A DNA stretch of 23,991 nucleotides from DASXTW01 sp046726275 (GCA_046726275.1 JBKPAF010000002.1:1-23991); one strand, 5' to 3'; numbered from the stretch's first letter, positions 16,022-23,096 are shown. The notes: generated from the sequence alone by a model not told the origin. A program made the numbers and translations.

Positions 16022-17202
16022 TCGCCGACGGGCTGGGGGACGCGAGCCTTCGGCCGCCAGAGTGTCTTGGGCATGATGGCCTTGGTGATCACCCGATCCC
16101 GGTGCTCTTCGATCCTCGCGAACATCGATTCCACCAGGGTCTCGGACAGGTAATGCGGCTTCAACCCGAGATCGAGGAGGGCCGAGTGCTTCGCGTTGTA
16201 GTAGTGCTCCTCAGCTTCGACTCTGGGATTGTCGAGATGATCGACCCTGACCTCCAGCCCGTATTCCTCCCCGGCTCGCTGGACCAGGTCTGCCAGCTCG
16301 TTGACGGCGAACTGCTCGGTGAATTGATTGAACACGCGGTACTCCCCGGAGTTCGCCGGGTTCATCGTCGCCAGCTCGACGCATTGCATCGTGTCGACGA
16401 TGTTCAGGTACCCGCGCGTCTGGCCCCCCTTTCCGTAGGCCGTCAGGGGATGGCCGATCACCGCCTGCAGGCAGAATCGATTGAGGGCCGTGCCGAACAC
16501 CTCGTCGTAGTCGAATCGTGTGGCCAGGCGGGGGTCGAGCTTCGACTCCTCCGTCTCGATGCCGTACACCACCCCCTGGTTCAGATCGGTGGCTCGGAGT
16601 CCCCAGATGCGGCAGGCGAGCTGGATGTTGGTGGAGTCGTGGACCTTGGAGGCGTGATACCAGGACCCCGGGAGCTTGGGGAAGGGGAGTCGATCCTCCC
16701 GTCCGTTGTGCCGGATCTGGATAAACCCTTCCTCGATGTCGATGTTGGGAGTTCCGTACTCGCCCATGGTGCCCAGCTTCACCATGTGGGCATCGGGGGT
16801 GAAGTCCCGCATGGCCCACAGGACGTTGAGCGTCCCGATCACGTTGTTGTACTGGGTGAAGACGGCGTGCTCCCGTGAGATGAACGAATACGGCGCGGAC
16901 GGCATCTCGCCGTAGTGAATGATCGCTTCTGGTTCGAACTCGACGAAGAGCTGCTCGACGACGGGCCAGTCGGTGAGGTCCCCTTCCGTCACGCCGATGC
17001 GATAGCCGGTGACCTGCCGCCAGGTCTCGGCCCTCGCGGGGAGGTTGGCGCCGATGGGGGTGAGGGAGTCCGTGCCGGCCTCTTGGTGCGCCCTCCGGCG
17101 GAGGTAGTTGTCCAGGGTGAGGACATCGTGGCCCCGGGCCGAGAAGTACATGGCAGTGGCCCATCCGAGATACCCGTCGCCGCCGAGGATCAGGATCCGC
17201 AT
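16018..17202 (-). CDS. sqdB: UDP-sulfoquinovose synthase (SqdB/SQD1 family)
   Basis: A 394-aa SDR that makes UDP-sulfoquinovose from UDP-glucose and sulfite. The sequence follows plant SQD1 and bacterial SqdB closely: GGDGYLGWATA at the NAD site, HYGEMPSAPYSF, KLGTMGEYGTPNIDIEEGF, WYHASKVHDS, ATDLNQGVVYG, YGKGGQTRGYLNI, FNQFTEQF and PRVEAEEHYYNAKH. Catalytic residues are Thr145, Tyr182 and Lys186. The family length is about 400 aa, so it is complete. The ATG at 17202 has AAGGAG 9 nt upstream and a -10 box further up; codons before it in the same frame are not gene-like. It is coupled by GTGA to a membrane GT2 gene. The product normally feeds sulfoquinovosyl diacylglycerol, but archaeal Agl3 uses it for a protein glycan; with YfhO and polyprenyl-type GT2 neighbours a surface glycan role is possible. 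Confidence 0.94.
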   Translation of the reverse strand: MRILILGGDGYLGWATAMYFSARGHDVLTLDNYLRRRAHQEAGTDSLTPIGANLPARAETWRQVTGYRIGVTEGDLTDWPVVEQLFVEFEPEAIIHYGEMPSAPYSFISREHAVFTQYNNVIGTLNVLWAMRDFTPDAHMVKLGTMGEYGTPNIDIEEGFIQIRHNGREDRLPFPKLPGSWYHASKVHDSTNIQLACRIWGLRATDLNQGVVYGIETEESKLDPRLATRFDYDEVFGTALNRFCLQAVIGHPLTAYGKGGQTRGYLNIVDTMQCVELATMNPANSGEYRVFNQFTEQFAVNELADLVQRAGEEYGLEVRVDHLDNPRVEAEEHYYNAKHSALLDLGLKPHYLSETLVESMFARIEEHRDRVITKAIMPKTLWRPKARVPQPVGE

Positions 17203-17211
17203 CTCTGGTTG

Positions 17212-17217
17212 CTCCTT
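17212..17217 (-). promoter_or_regulatory. Ribosome binding site of sqdB
   Basis: AAGGAG on the minus strand, 9 nt before the ATG at 17202. It is one of the few strong Shine-Dalgarno sites in the window and fixes the start of sqdB. Confidence 0.7.
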
Positions 17218-17260
17218 GGGATTGCCTGTGATCCGAACGTTGCCCTTGGGAAACCGGCCT

Positions 17261-17283
17261 ATTCTACGTGCTGCCCGAGCACG
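17261..17283 (-). promoter_or_regulatory. sqdB promoter -10 with an inverted repeat in the spacer
   Basis: On the minus strand the order is CGTGCTCGGGCAGCACG (17283-17267; 6-bp arms, 5-nt centre) directly followed by TAGAAT (17266-17261), a good -10 box about 59 nt before the sqdB ATG. The dyad fills the 17-nt space where the -35/-10 spacer lies, so a repressor site is likely. No good -35 hexamer is visible. Confidence 0.45.
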
Positions 17284-17379
17284 GTCCGGGTAGTTGCACG
17301 ATCGTCGCTGCACCCTGTATCTCGGGGAGCACCCGCTGACTCGCCTCGGCCCAGGGTCGCTCCGCCGGCCGACCCCGGC

Positions 17380-17409
17380 TTGACAGCTTCTGTGTCGTAG
17401 GCGTACGTT
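17380..17409 (+). promoter_or_regulatory. Promoter of the DUF6504 gene (TTGACA/TACGTT)
   Basis: TTGACA at 17380-17385, an 18-nt spacer and TACGTT at 17404-17409. Transcription would start near 17416, just before the SOS box, so LexA binding would block it. Confidence 0.65.
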
Positions 17410-17420
17410 ACCTTTTTCAC

Positions 17421-17436
17421 TCGAACATATGTTCGA
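17421..17436 (+). promoter_or_regulatory. LexA operator (SOS box)
   Basis: TCGAACATATGTTCGA is a perfect 16-bp palindrome with the GAAC-N4-GTTC core of Gram-positive LexA sites and matches the actinobacterial consensus. It lies right after the predicted transcription start of the DUF6504 gene. It is the only such site I found in the window. It predicts induction by DNA damage. Confidence 0.93.
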
Positions 17437-17452
17437 GCCAAGAAGTCTCCTC

Positions 17453-17698
17453 ATGACCAAGCGCTACGACGAGCCAGTGGCAGTGGAACGAGACGCCGGG
17501 ATGCCCGCCGTCTTCCTGTGGCGAGGGCGGCGCTACGAGGTCCGGGACGTCATCGGCCGGTGGCGGATCGAAGGTCGGTGGTGGGAGGACGGACGGGATC
17601 GAGAGTACTGGCGGGTTGAGGCGAAGGGGGGTGCGGTGGTGGACCTGTACGAGGACCGGCTGGTGGGGCGGTGGCACCTGGAGCGGCTGTGGGACTGA
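17453..17698 (+). CDS. DUF6504 family protein, SOS-controlled
   Basis: An 81-aa protein with FLWRGRRYEVRDV, a Trp-rich strand region (WRIEGRWW), YWRVEA and a final WHLERLWD, matching small actinobacterial DUF6504 proteins that are found beside dnaE2 and Y-family polymerase genes. The biochemical role is not known; a part in damage tolerance is inferred from context and from the SOS box 16 bp before the start. The ATG at 17453 is chosen. An in-frame ATG at 17429 lies inside the LexA palindrome and would add eight residues, but homologues begin near MTKRYxEP. The gene ends 8 bp before the converging DUF402 gene. Confidence 0.8.
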   Translation: MTKRYDEPVAVERDAGMPAVFLWRGRRYEVRDVIGRWRIEGRWWEDGRDREYWRVEAKGGAVVDLYEDRLVGRWHLERLWD

Positions 17699-17706
17699 GG
17701 GCGGCG

Positions 17707-18318
17707 CTACGTCTCGACGCGCTCCCACCCTTGCGAGAGGGCAGGGACCGGCCAGCAGGGGTCGGGCCGCCACCCGGTCCAGTCATGGTCAAAGGGCGGC
17801 TCGCCGCGCTGCACGGGGCGAGCCGCTCGTTCCCCTTCGTGCCGAAACGCCGACGCCTGCTGTTCCGTGTAGATCCCGAGGCGGACGGCTTCCTCGAGTT
17901 CATCCTCATCCTTCCACGTCCACCTCGAGCGATCCGGCGGGATCAGGACGTCAAGGCAATGGTCGACGTAATCGTAGAAGCGTTCGCTCCTTCCCAGATT
18001 GGCCTCGAGGTTGATGTACCACCCGGTGAACCGCCACCCGGGATCCCAGATCGCCAGGACCGCGTGGCCGGAGCCCGGCCACGAGAACGCGAGGACGTGC
18101 CGCCTCGTGGCGTGATCGGCCAGGGTCCATCGATCGCGGTAGAGACGAAGCTCCCGCCCTCCCTCGTCCACGGCGTACTTGATGATGGTCCCGGCGGGGA
18201 TGAAGAACTGCCGCTGGCTCGCGTCGTCCTCGACCACGATCGCCGGCATCGCCGTCCACACCCGTCCCAGCCACATCTCGCGCAGGACGATCTCGCTTCC
18301 TCGATCCCACCGATCCAT
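17707..18318 (-). CDS. DUF402 family protein (nucleoside-phosphatase-like)
   Basis: A 203-aa protein with the DUF402 pattern: TIIKYAVD, a beta-barrel region with RLYRDRWTL and AIWDPGW, the signature WYINLEANLGR, then YVDHCLDVLIPPD and WKDEDELEEAVRLG. Members of the family include nucleoside di/triphosphatases, with metal ligands among the conserved Asp and Glu, but the activity of this one is not shown. The last ~50 residues, rich in Trp and Pro, extend past the usual domain. The ATG at 18318 has TACCCT 8 nt upstream, so it is probably leaderless. It lies on the minus strand between two mutagenesis genes on the plus strand: tail-to-tail with DUF6504 (8-bp gap) and head-to-head with dnaE2 (34-bp gap). 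Confidence 0.8.
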   Translation of the reverse strand: MDRWDRGSEIVLREMWLGRVWTAMPAIVVEDDASQRQFFIPAGTIIKYAVDEGGRELRLYRDRWTLADHATRRHVLAFSWPGSGHAVLAIWDPGWRFTGWYINLEANLGRSERFYDYVDHCLDVLIPPDRSRWTWKDEDELEEAVRLGIYTEQQASAFRHEGERAARPVQRGEPPFDHDWTGWRPDPCWPVPALSQGWERVET

Positions 18319-18326
18319 CGACCGTC

Positions 18327-18332
18327 AGGGTA
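18327..18332 (-). promoter_or_regulatory. -10 box of the DUF402 gene
   Basis: Minus-strand TACCCT, 8 nt before the ATG at 18318. It lies in the 34-bp gap to dnaE2, in which no clear plus-strand -10 box is seen. Confidence 0.45.
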
Positions 18333-18352
18333 GGCGGTGAGGCACCGGCACG

Positions 18353-21300
18353 ATGGCGCCGTCCCCCTCGTTCGTCCACCTCTCCGTCCGCTCGTATTTC
18401 TCGATCAAGGACGGGGCCTTCTCTCCGGAGGATCTGGCCCTGCGGACGGCCGAGCTCGGCATGCCAGCGGTGGCGCTGACGGACCGGGACGGACTGTATG
18501 GAGCTCCCCGGTTCGCCGCCGCCTGCCGCCACTACGGGGTCCGCCCGATCTTCGGAGCCAACCTGACGGTGCGGACCCTGACCGGCGACCGCCTGGTGAC
18601 GATGCTGGCCAAGGATGCCGCCGGCTACGGCAACCTGTGCCGGCTGATCAGCACCGCCCAGATGTCGGGAGAGCGAGGAGACCCCGCGCTCACCACGGGG
18701 CAGGTCTGCGAGCGCCCGGTCGGGCTGATCTGTCTCCTTGGGCCGGAGTCCGATCCCGGTCGGCTGGCTATCGAAGGCCGTCCCGACGCCGCTCGCGTCG
18801 CCCTGCTTCCGTATCTCGACGCGTTCGGCTCCTCCTGCCGAGGGGACTCCGAAACCAGCCTGTTCGTGGACGTACGGAACCACGTCGCGGCAGACAGCTC
18901 CGGTCAGGTTCGTCAATTGGTCAAGCTGTCTGACGATTCCGGCATCCCGGCGGTGGCGACCAATGGAGTGCGGTACCTCGTGCCCGAGGATGCCTTCATC
19001 GCCGATGTCCTGGAATGCATGAGGGAGATCGTCCCGCTCGCCGAGCATCACGTCTCGCGCCGGAACTCGGAGGGATACCTGAAGCCGGCAGAGGAAATGC
19101 GGGCGCTGTTCACGGAAAGACCGGACCTGTGCGAGCGAACGGCCGAGATCGCCGAGCGGTGCGAGTTCGATCTGCGGGTGGGGGAGAGACACTTCCCCGA
19201 CTTTCCGACCCCGAGGGACCGTAGCGCCGGCTCCGTCCTGGCCGAACGGTGCTGGCAAGGCATTGAGGATCGCGGGATGAAGCCGACCCGTGAGGTCCGT
19301 GACCGCCTTGATCACGAGCTGGCGATGATCCAGACCATGGGGTACGCCGCCTACTTCCTCACTGTGGCGGACATCGTGGACGACATCCGGGCCATGGGCA
19401 TCCGGGTGGCCTGTCGCGGATCGGCCACCGGATCGCTGGTCTGCCACCTCACCCGCATCTCGGAGGTCGACCCGATCCGCCACGGCCTGCTATTCGAGCG
19501 GTTCATCAATCCGCTCAGGGCCGAGCTGCCGGACGTCGACATCGACGTCGAATCGGCCCGTCGGAAGGAGGTGTACGACGCCATCCTGGCCCGCTACGGG
19601 GACGACCGGTGCGCCTGCGTGAACATGGTGGACACGTTCCGGGCGCGAGGAGCCATCCGGGAGGTGGGAAAGGCGCTTGGCCTGCCCGACGGTGAGGTGG
19701 ACCTCGCGGCGAAGGCCTTCCCACACATCGGAGCCCACCACGTCCGCGCGGCCATGGAGCACCTCCCCGAGCTCGAAGGTCTGAATCTGAATGCCGGGCA
19801 GCTCGAGATGCTGTTCCGCGTGGTGGAGCGGCTGAACGGATTTCCCCGCCACGTCGCCCTGCATCCGTCGGGGGTGGTGCTCTCCGGTCACGACCTGCCC
19901 AACCGTGTGCCGCTGGAGCGTTCGTTCGAGGGCTACCGCATGGTCCAGGCCGACAAGGACGACGTCGAGCTGCTGGGGCTGTTGAAGCTCGACGTCCTGG
20001 GGGTGCGGATGCTCTCGGCCATGCGGCACTGCCTGGACGAGATCGCCCGGACGGAAGGGGAGAAGGTCGACCTCGACGAGGTCCCGCAACGAGATCACCG
20101 GACGTTCGAGCTGATCAGATCCTCGGATACCCTGGGGTGCTTCCAGATCGAGAGCCCGGGTCAGCGGGAGCTGCTCCAGAAGTTCCAACCCACCGAGTGG
20201 TCGGACCTCATCGTGGACATCTCGTTGTTCCGCCCCGGCCCGGTGAAGTCCGACATGATCACGCCCTTCCTCAACCGGCGTCACGGGGTTGAGCCGGTCG
20301 GGTATCCGCACCCGTCCCTCGAGCCCGCGCTCGCCGAGAGCTATGGAGTGGTCGTGTATCACGAGCAGGTGATGAAGGTCCTCGCCGCGGTGGCGGGGTA
20401 CGACCTGTCCGAATGCGACCGCATCCGCCGGCACCTCGCCGACGACCTCGAGGTAGAACGGATCGAACCCGACTTCCTCAATAGAGCCGTGGCCCGGGGC
20501 GTCCCCCGGGGACTGGCCAAGAGCATCTGGGACAAGGTCCTGCAGTTCGCCTCGTTCGGGTTCTGCAAGGCGCACGCCGCCGCCTTCGCCGTGCCCACGT
20601 ACCAGTCGGCGTGGTTGAAGGCTCATTACCCCGCGCACTTCCTGGCCGGGGTGCTGACCCACGAGCCGGGGATGTACCCGAGGCGACTGATCCTGGAGGA
20701 CGCGCGGCAGCACGGCATCGAGATCCTCCCTCTCGACATCAATCTCTCCGAACCGGAATACACCGTTGAAGTAGTCGATGAGGTACGGCTCGAGGAGGTG
20801 CACGAGGACGACGGGGCGGCTGATCTCGCCGCCACCCCCACTCGCTCGCGCTTCGCGCTCGATCGCGGGGGGCCCCCGCCGGCTGCGCGCCGCCCTCGCT
20901 GGCGACTCGAGGGCCCAATCGCCATCGAGGCCGAACGCAACCAGCGATACGGGATTCGGCTCGCGTTGAAAAGCGTGATGGGGATCTCGGAAGCCGAGAT
21001 GCGTTCGATCCTGGAGGCCCGGGCCAGCCGGGCGTTCACGGACGTCGGCGACGTCCTCCGCCGAACCTCCCTGACCCGGCCTGTGGCGGAAGCGATGGCC
21101 CACGCCGGCGCGTTCGATCGCCTGCCGGGGGCCCTCGGGTCCCGGCGGGACCGTCTGTACGTGGCGATGGTGGCCGACGCTCCCCGGGAGGGCGAGCAGA
21201 TGGTCCTACCCCTTCGGGAAGGCGGGCCGCCGCCCGGGCTGAGGGAATACACCAGCGCCGAGCAGGTACGGTCGGAGCTCGAAGTGATGGGAGTGGATGC

Positions 21301-21895
21301 CACCCGGCACCTCCTCGAGTTCTACCGACCGCTGCTCGAGGACCTTGGCGTCACGCCTGCCCGGGACCTCGGTGACCTCAAGGGCGACCGGTGGCTGATG
21401 GTGGCCGGAGTCAAGGTCGCCTCGCAGACTCCGGCGGTTCGGAGCGGACAGCGGATCATCTTCCTCACCCTGGACGACGGGACCGGGCTGGCCGACGTCA
21501 CGGTGTTCGAGCGGGTCCAGCCGTGGTGCGCGAAGACCGTGTTCCATGGGTTCGTGCTGGCGGTGTGGGGACGCCTCAGGCGGACGGGGGTGAGGGGAGC
21601 GAGCGTCGTCGCCGAACGGGTCTGGGACCTGGCCCTGCTGGCCAGGGCTCGGCGGGAGGGCAAGCTGGCAGAGGTCTTCGCGAACACCCCCTCCGGCTCC
21701 TCTGAACCCGGGAGCCGCACCAAAGATGGAGGAGGGGACCGCCTGGGCATCGCGGCCACCGTACCGCCCCTCCTGCACGGGATCGCCGTCGCGCCGACGG
21801 GGGGTTCATGGGGCTCGAGAAGCGAGGCGAAGCCGAGCGGTAGCCCCCCGATCCGGAAGGTCTGGCACGCCAGCGGGGGCTCCGCAGGCCGGTAG
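18353..21895 (+). CDS. dnaE2: Error-prone DNA polymerase III alpha subunit, DnaE2 type
   Basis: A 1180-aa C-family polymerase. Order: PHP domain (~7-270), polymerase palm and fingers with PDVDIDVES (Asp396, Asp398) and LKLDVLG (Asp547), YGVVVYHEQVM, FGFCKAHAAAFA, a helix-hairpin-helix region, an OB fold (~1010-1090) and a tail with KVWHASGGSAG, as in actinobacterial DnaE2. The polymerase aspartates are kept. In the PHP domain the usual HLHVHS reads HLSVRS and TDH reads TDR, so the proofreading metal site is probably lost, which suits a mutagenic polymerase. It is longer than most DnaE2: a low-complexity insert at ~815-858 and a ~50-residue linker before the tail both carry G/C inverted repeats. 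No SOS box or clear promoter lies directly upstream. Role inferred: lesion bypass together with the dinB gene that follows. Confidence 0.92.
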   Translation: MAPSPSFVHLSVRSYFSIKDGAFSPEDLALRTAELGMPAVALTDRDGLYGAPRFAAACRHYGVRPIFGANLTVRTLTGDRLVTMLAKDAAGYGNLCRLISTAQMSGERGDPALTTGQVCERPVGLICLLGPESDPGRLAIEGRPDAARVALLPYLDAFGSSCRGDSETSLFVDVRNHVAADSSGQVRQLVKLSDDSGIPAVATNGVRYLVPEDAFIADVLECMREIVPLAEHHVSRRNSEGYLKPAEEMRALFTERPDLCERTAEIAERCEFDLRVGERHFPDFPTPRDRSAGSVLAERCWQGIEDRGMKPTREVRDRLDHELAMIQTMGYAAYFLTVADIVDDIRAMGIRVACRGSATGSLVCHLTRISEVDPIRHGLLFERFINPLRAELPDVDIDVESARRKEVYDAILARYGDDRCACVNMVDTFRARGAIREVGKALGLPDGEVDLAAKAFPHIGAHHVRAAMEHLPELEGLNLNAGQLEMLFRVVERLNGFPRHVALHPSGVVLSGHDLPNRVPLERSFEGYRMVQADKDDVELLGLLKLDVLGVRMLSAMRHCLDEIARTEGEKVDLDEVPQRDHRTFELIRSSDTLGCFQIESPGQRELLQKFQPTEWSDLIVDISLFRPGPVKSDMITPFLNRRHGVEPVGYPHPSLEPALAESYGVVVYHEQVMKVLAAVAGYDLSECDRIRRHLADDLEVERIEPDFLNRAVARGVPRGLAKSIWDKVLQFASFGFCKAHAAAFAVPTYQSAWLKAHYPAHFLAGVLTHEPGMYPRRLILEDARQHGIEILPLDINLSEPEYTVEVVDEVRLEEVHEDDGAADLAATPTRSRFALDRGGPPPAARRPRWRLEGPIAIEAERNQRYGIRLALKSVMGISEAEMRSILEARASRAFTDVGDVLRRTSLTRPVAEAMAHAGAFDRLPGALGSRRDRLYVAMVADAPREGEQMVLPLREGGPPPGLREYTSAEQVRSELEVMGVDATRHLLEFYRPLLEDLGVTPARDLGDLKGDRWLMVAGVKVASQTPAVRSGQRIIFLTLDDGTGLADVTVFERVQPWCAKTVFHGFVLAVWGRLRRTGVRGASVVAERVWDLALLARARREGKLAEVFANTPSGSSEPGSRTKDGGGDRLGIAATVPPLLHGIAVAPTGGSWGSRSEAKPSGSPPIRKVWHASGGSAGR
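20865..20879. repeat. G/C inverted repeat inside the dnaE2 insert
   Basis: GCGGGGGGCCCCCGC (7-bp arms, one central base) in a stretch rich in CTCGC and GCTTCGC words. It lies in frame in the low-complexity insert of DnaE2. Confidence 0.6.
21798..21850. repeat. G6/C6 inverted repeat in the DnaE2 C-terminal linker
   Basis: CGGGGGG (21798-21804) pairs with CCCCCCG (21844-21850) around 39 nt holding GAAGCGAGGCGAAGCCGAGC. The words resemble, in reverse complement, those at 20850-20880, suggesting two copies of one type of repeat. Confidence 0.5.
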
Positions 21896-21898
21896 GGT
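21893..21898 (+). promoter_or_regulatory. -10 box of dinB, overlapping the dnaE2 stop
   Basis: TAGGGT, 7 nt before the dinB ATG. Its first three bases are the TAG stop of dnaE2, the same arrangement as at 699-704. It would let dinB be expressed as a leaderless mRNA without dnaE2. Confidence 0.45.
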
Positions 21899-21905
21899 GT
21901 CTCTC

Positions 21906-23096
21906 ATGAGTCGACCCCTGTCCAGGCCGTCCGAATCGATCCTTCACGTCGACCTGGACGCGTTCTACGCATCGGTCGAGGTCCTGAAGGATCCCTCGCT
22001 CGCTGGCAAGCCCGTCGTGGTGGGAAGCGCCGCGCCGCGGGGAGTGGTCATGTCCGCTTCCTACGAGGCCAGGTCCCGCGGCCTCCATTCCGCCATGCCG
22101 AGTGTCCGGGCGAAGCGCCTGTGCCCGGACGTCGTCTTCGTCCCCCCGGACTTCGATTCGTACAAGGCCTACTCGAATCGTTTCCGGGAGATCCTCCTGT
22201 CCGTGAGCCCGGCCGTGGAACCGCTCTCGCTCGACGAAGCCTTCGTCGACGTCAGCGGAAGCACCCTCCTCTTCGGCTCGCCCACAGAGATCGGGGCTCG
22301 CATCAGGAAGGCGATCGCCGGCGAGCTTGCTCTGACCGCTTCGGTTGGCGTGGGCCCCACCAAGCTCGTGGCCAAGCTCGCGGCCACCCGGGCGAAACCC
22401 GATGGCATGCTGGTCGTCCCCGCGGGGGAGGTCCAGGCCTTCCTCCATCCGCTTCCCGTCGATGCCCTGTGGGGGATCGGAGACAAGACCGCGCAGACCC
22501 TCGCTCGCCTGGGGCTCCGGACAGCCGGGGAGCTCGCCGGTACTCCGGTCGCGATCCTGGAGCGGGTCTTCGGTGAGGGTCAGGCTAGAGGACTCCTGGA
22601 CCTCGCCGGCGGACACGACGATCGACATGTGGTCCCGTTCGAGGCGCCCAAGTCGGTCAGCCACGAGGAGACGTATGCCCGAGACCTGGACCTCGAGGCC
22701 GACATCGTCCGGGAAATCCTCAGCCTTTCCCATCGGGTGGCCTCGCGGCTCCGGTCGGACGGGTATCGGGCCCGGACGGTCACCCTCAAGCTCCGTCTGC
22801 CCAGCTTCTCGACCCTGACCCGGTCCCGGACGCTTCCCGACGCCACGGACGTCGCCGCAGAGATCTTCTCCGTGGCTCGGGGCCTGTTCCTCAGGCTTCC
22901 GGCCGGCCGGCGAAGGTTTCGCCTGATCGGGGTGGCGGCAACAGGGTTGGCGCCTGCCGGGTCGGAGCAATTGGCCCTGGTCAGAGAGGGGCAGTGGCGG
23001 GATGCCGAGCGGGCCATGGACCGGGTTCGGGGGCGCTTCGGAAGCGACGCGGCCATCCCTGCCTCCCTCCTGCATCGCCCCCACCGGCGCTCCTGA
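21906..23096 (+). CDS. dinB: DNA polymerase IV (DinB, Y family)
   Basis: A 396-aa translesion polymerase. Palm motif ILHVDLDAFYASVE has Asp16; SLDEAFVDV has Asp110 and Glu111; SVGVGPTKLVAKLA and the thumb helix-hairpin-helix LWGIGDKTAQTLARLGL follow; the little finger starts at about SHEETYARDL. All catalytic carboxylates are kept, so this is an active DinB and not the inactive ImuB that usually partners DnaE2. I do not see a standard beta-clamp peptide; the end ASLLHR may be a weak form. The ATG at 21906 is 10 bp after the dnaE2 stop and 7 nt after a TAGGGT box; upstream codons in the frame overlap dnaE2 and are not gene-like. It may be read from its own promoter, with dnaE2, or both. Confidence 0.95.
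   Translation: MSRPLSRPSESILHVDLDAFYASVEVLKDPSLAGKPVVVGSAAPRGVVMSASYEARSRGLHSAMPSVRAKRLCPDVVFVPPDFDSYKAYSNRFREILLSVSPAVEPLSLDEAFVDVSGSTLLFGSPTEIGARIRKAIAGELALTASVGVGPTKLVAKLAATRAKPDGMLVVPAGEVQAFLHPLPVDALWGIGDKTAQTLARLGLRTAGELAGTPVAILERVFGEGQARGLLDLAGGHDDRHVVPFEAPKSVSHEETYARDLDLEADIVREILSLSHRVASRLRSDGYRARTVTLKLRLPSFSTLTRSRTLPDATDVAAEIFSVARGLFLRLPAGRRRFRLIGVAATGLAPAGSEQLALVREGQWRDAERAMDRVRGRFGSDAAIPASLLHRPHRRS

Noticed and set aside
17429..17452. ATG inside the SOS box as start of the DUF6504 gene
   Set aside because: It lies in the LexA palindrome, has no ribosome site, and adds residues not typical of the family, which begins near MTKRYxEP.
20865..20879. Frameshift or pseudogene signal in dnaE2 from the G/C run
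   Set aside because: The frame continues through the run and the downstream OB fold and tail are in frame, so the gene is intact as sequenced.
19490..21103. Minus-strand 537-codon open frame
   Set aside because: Antisense to dnaE2; a shadow of GC-rich codon use.
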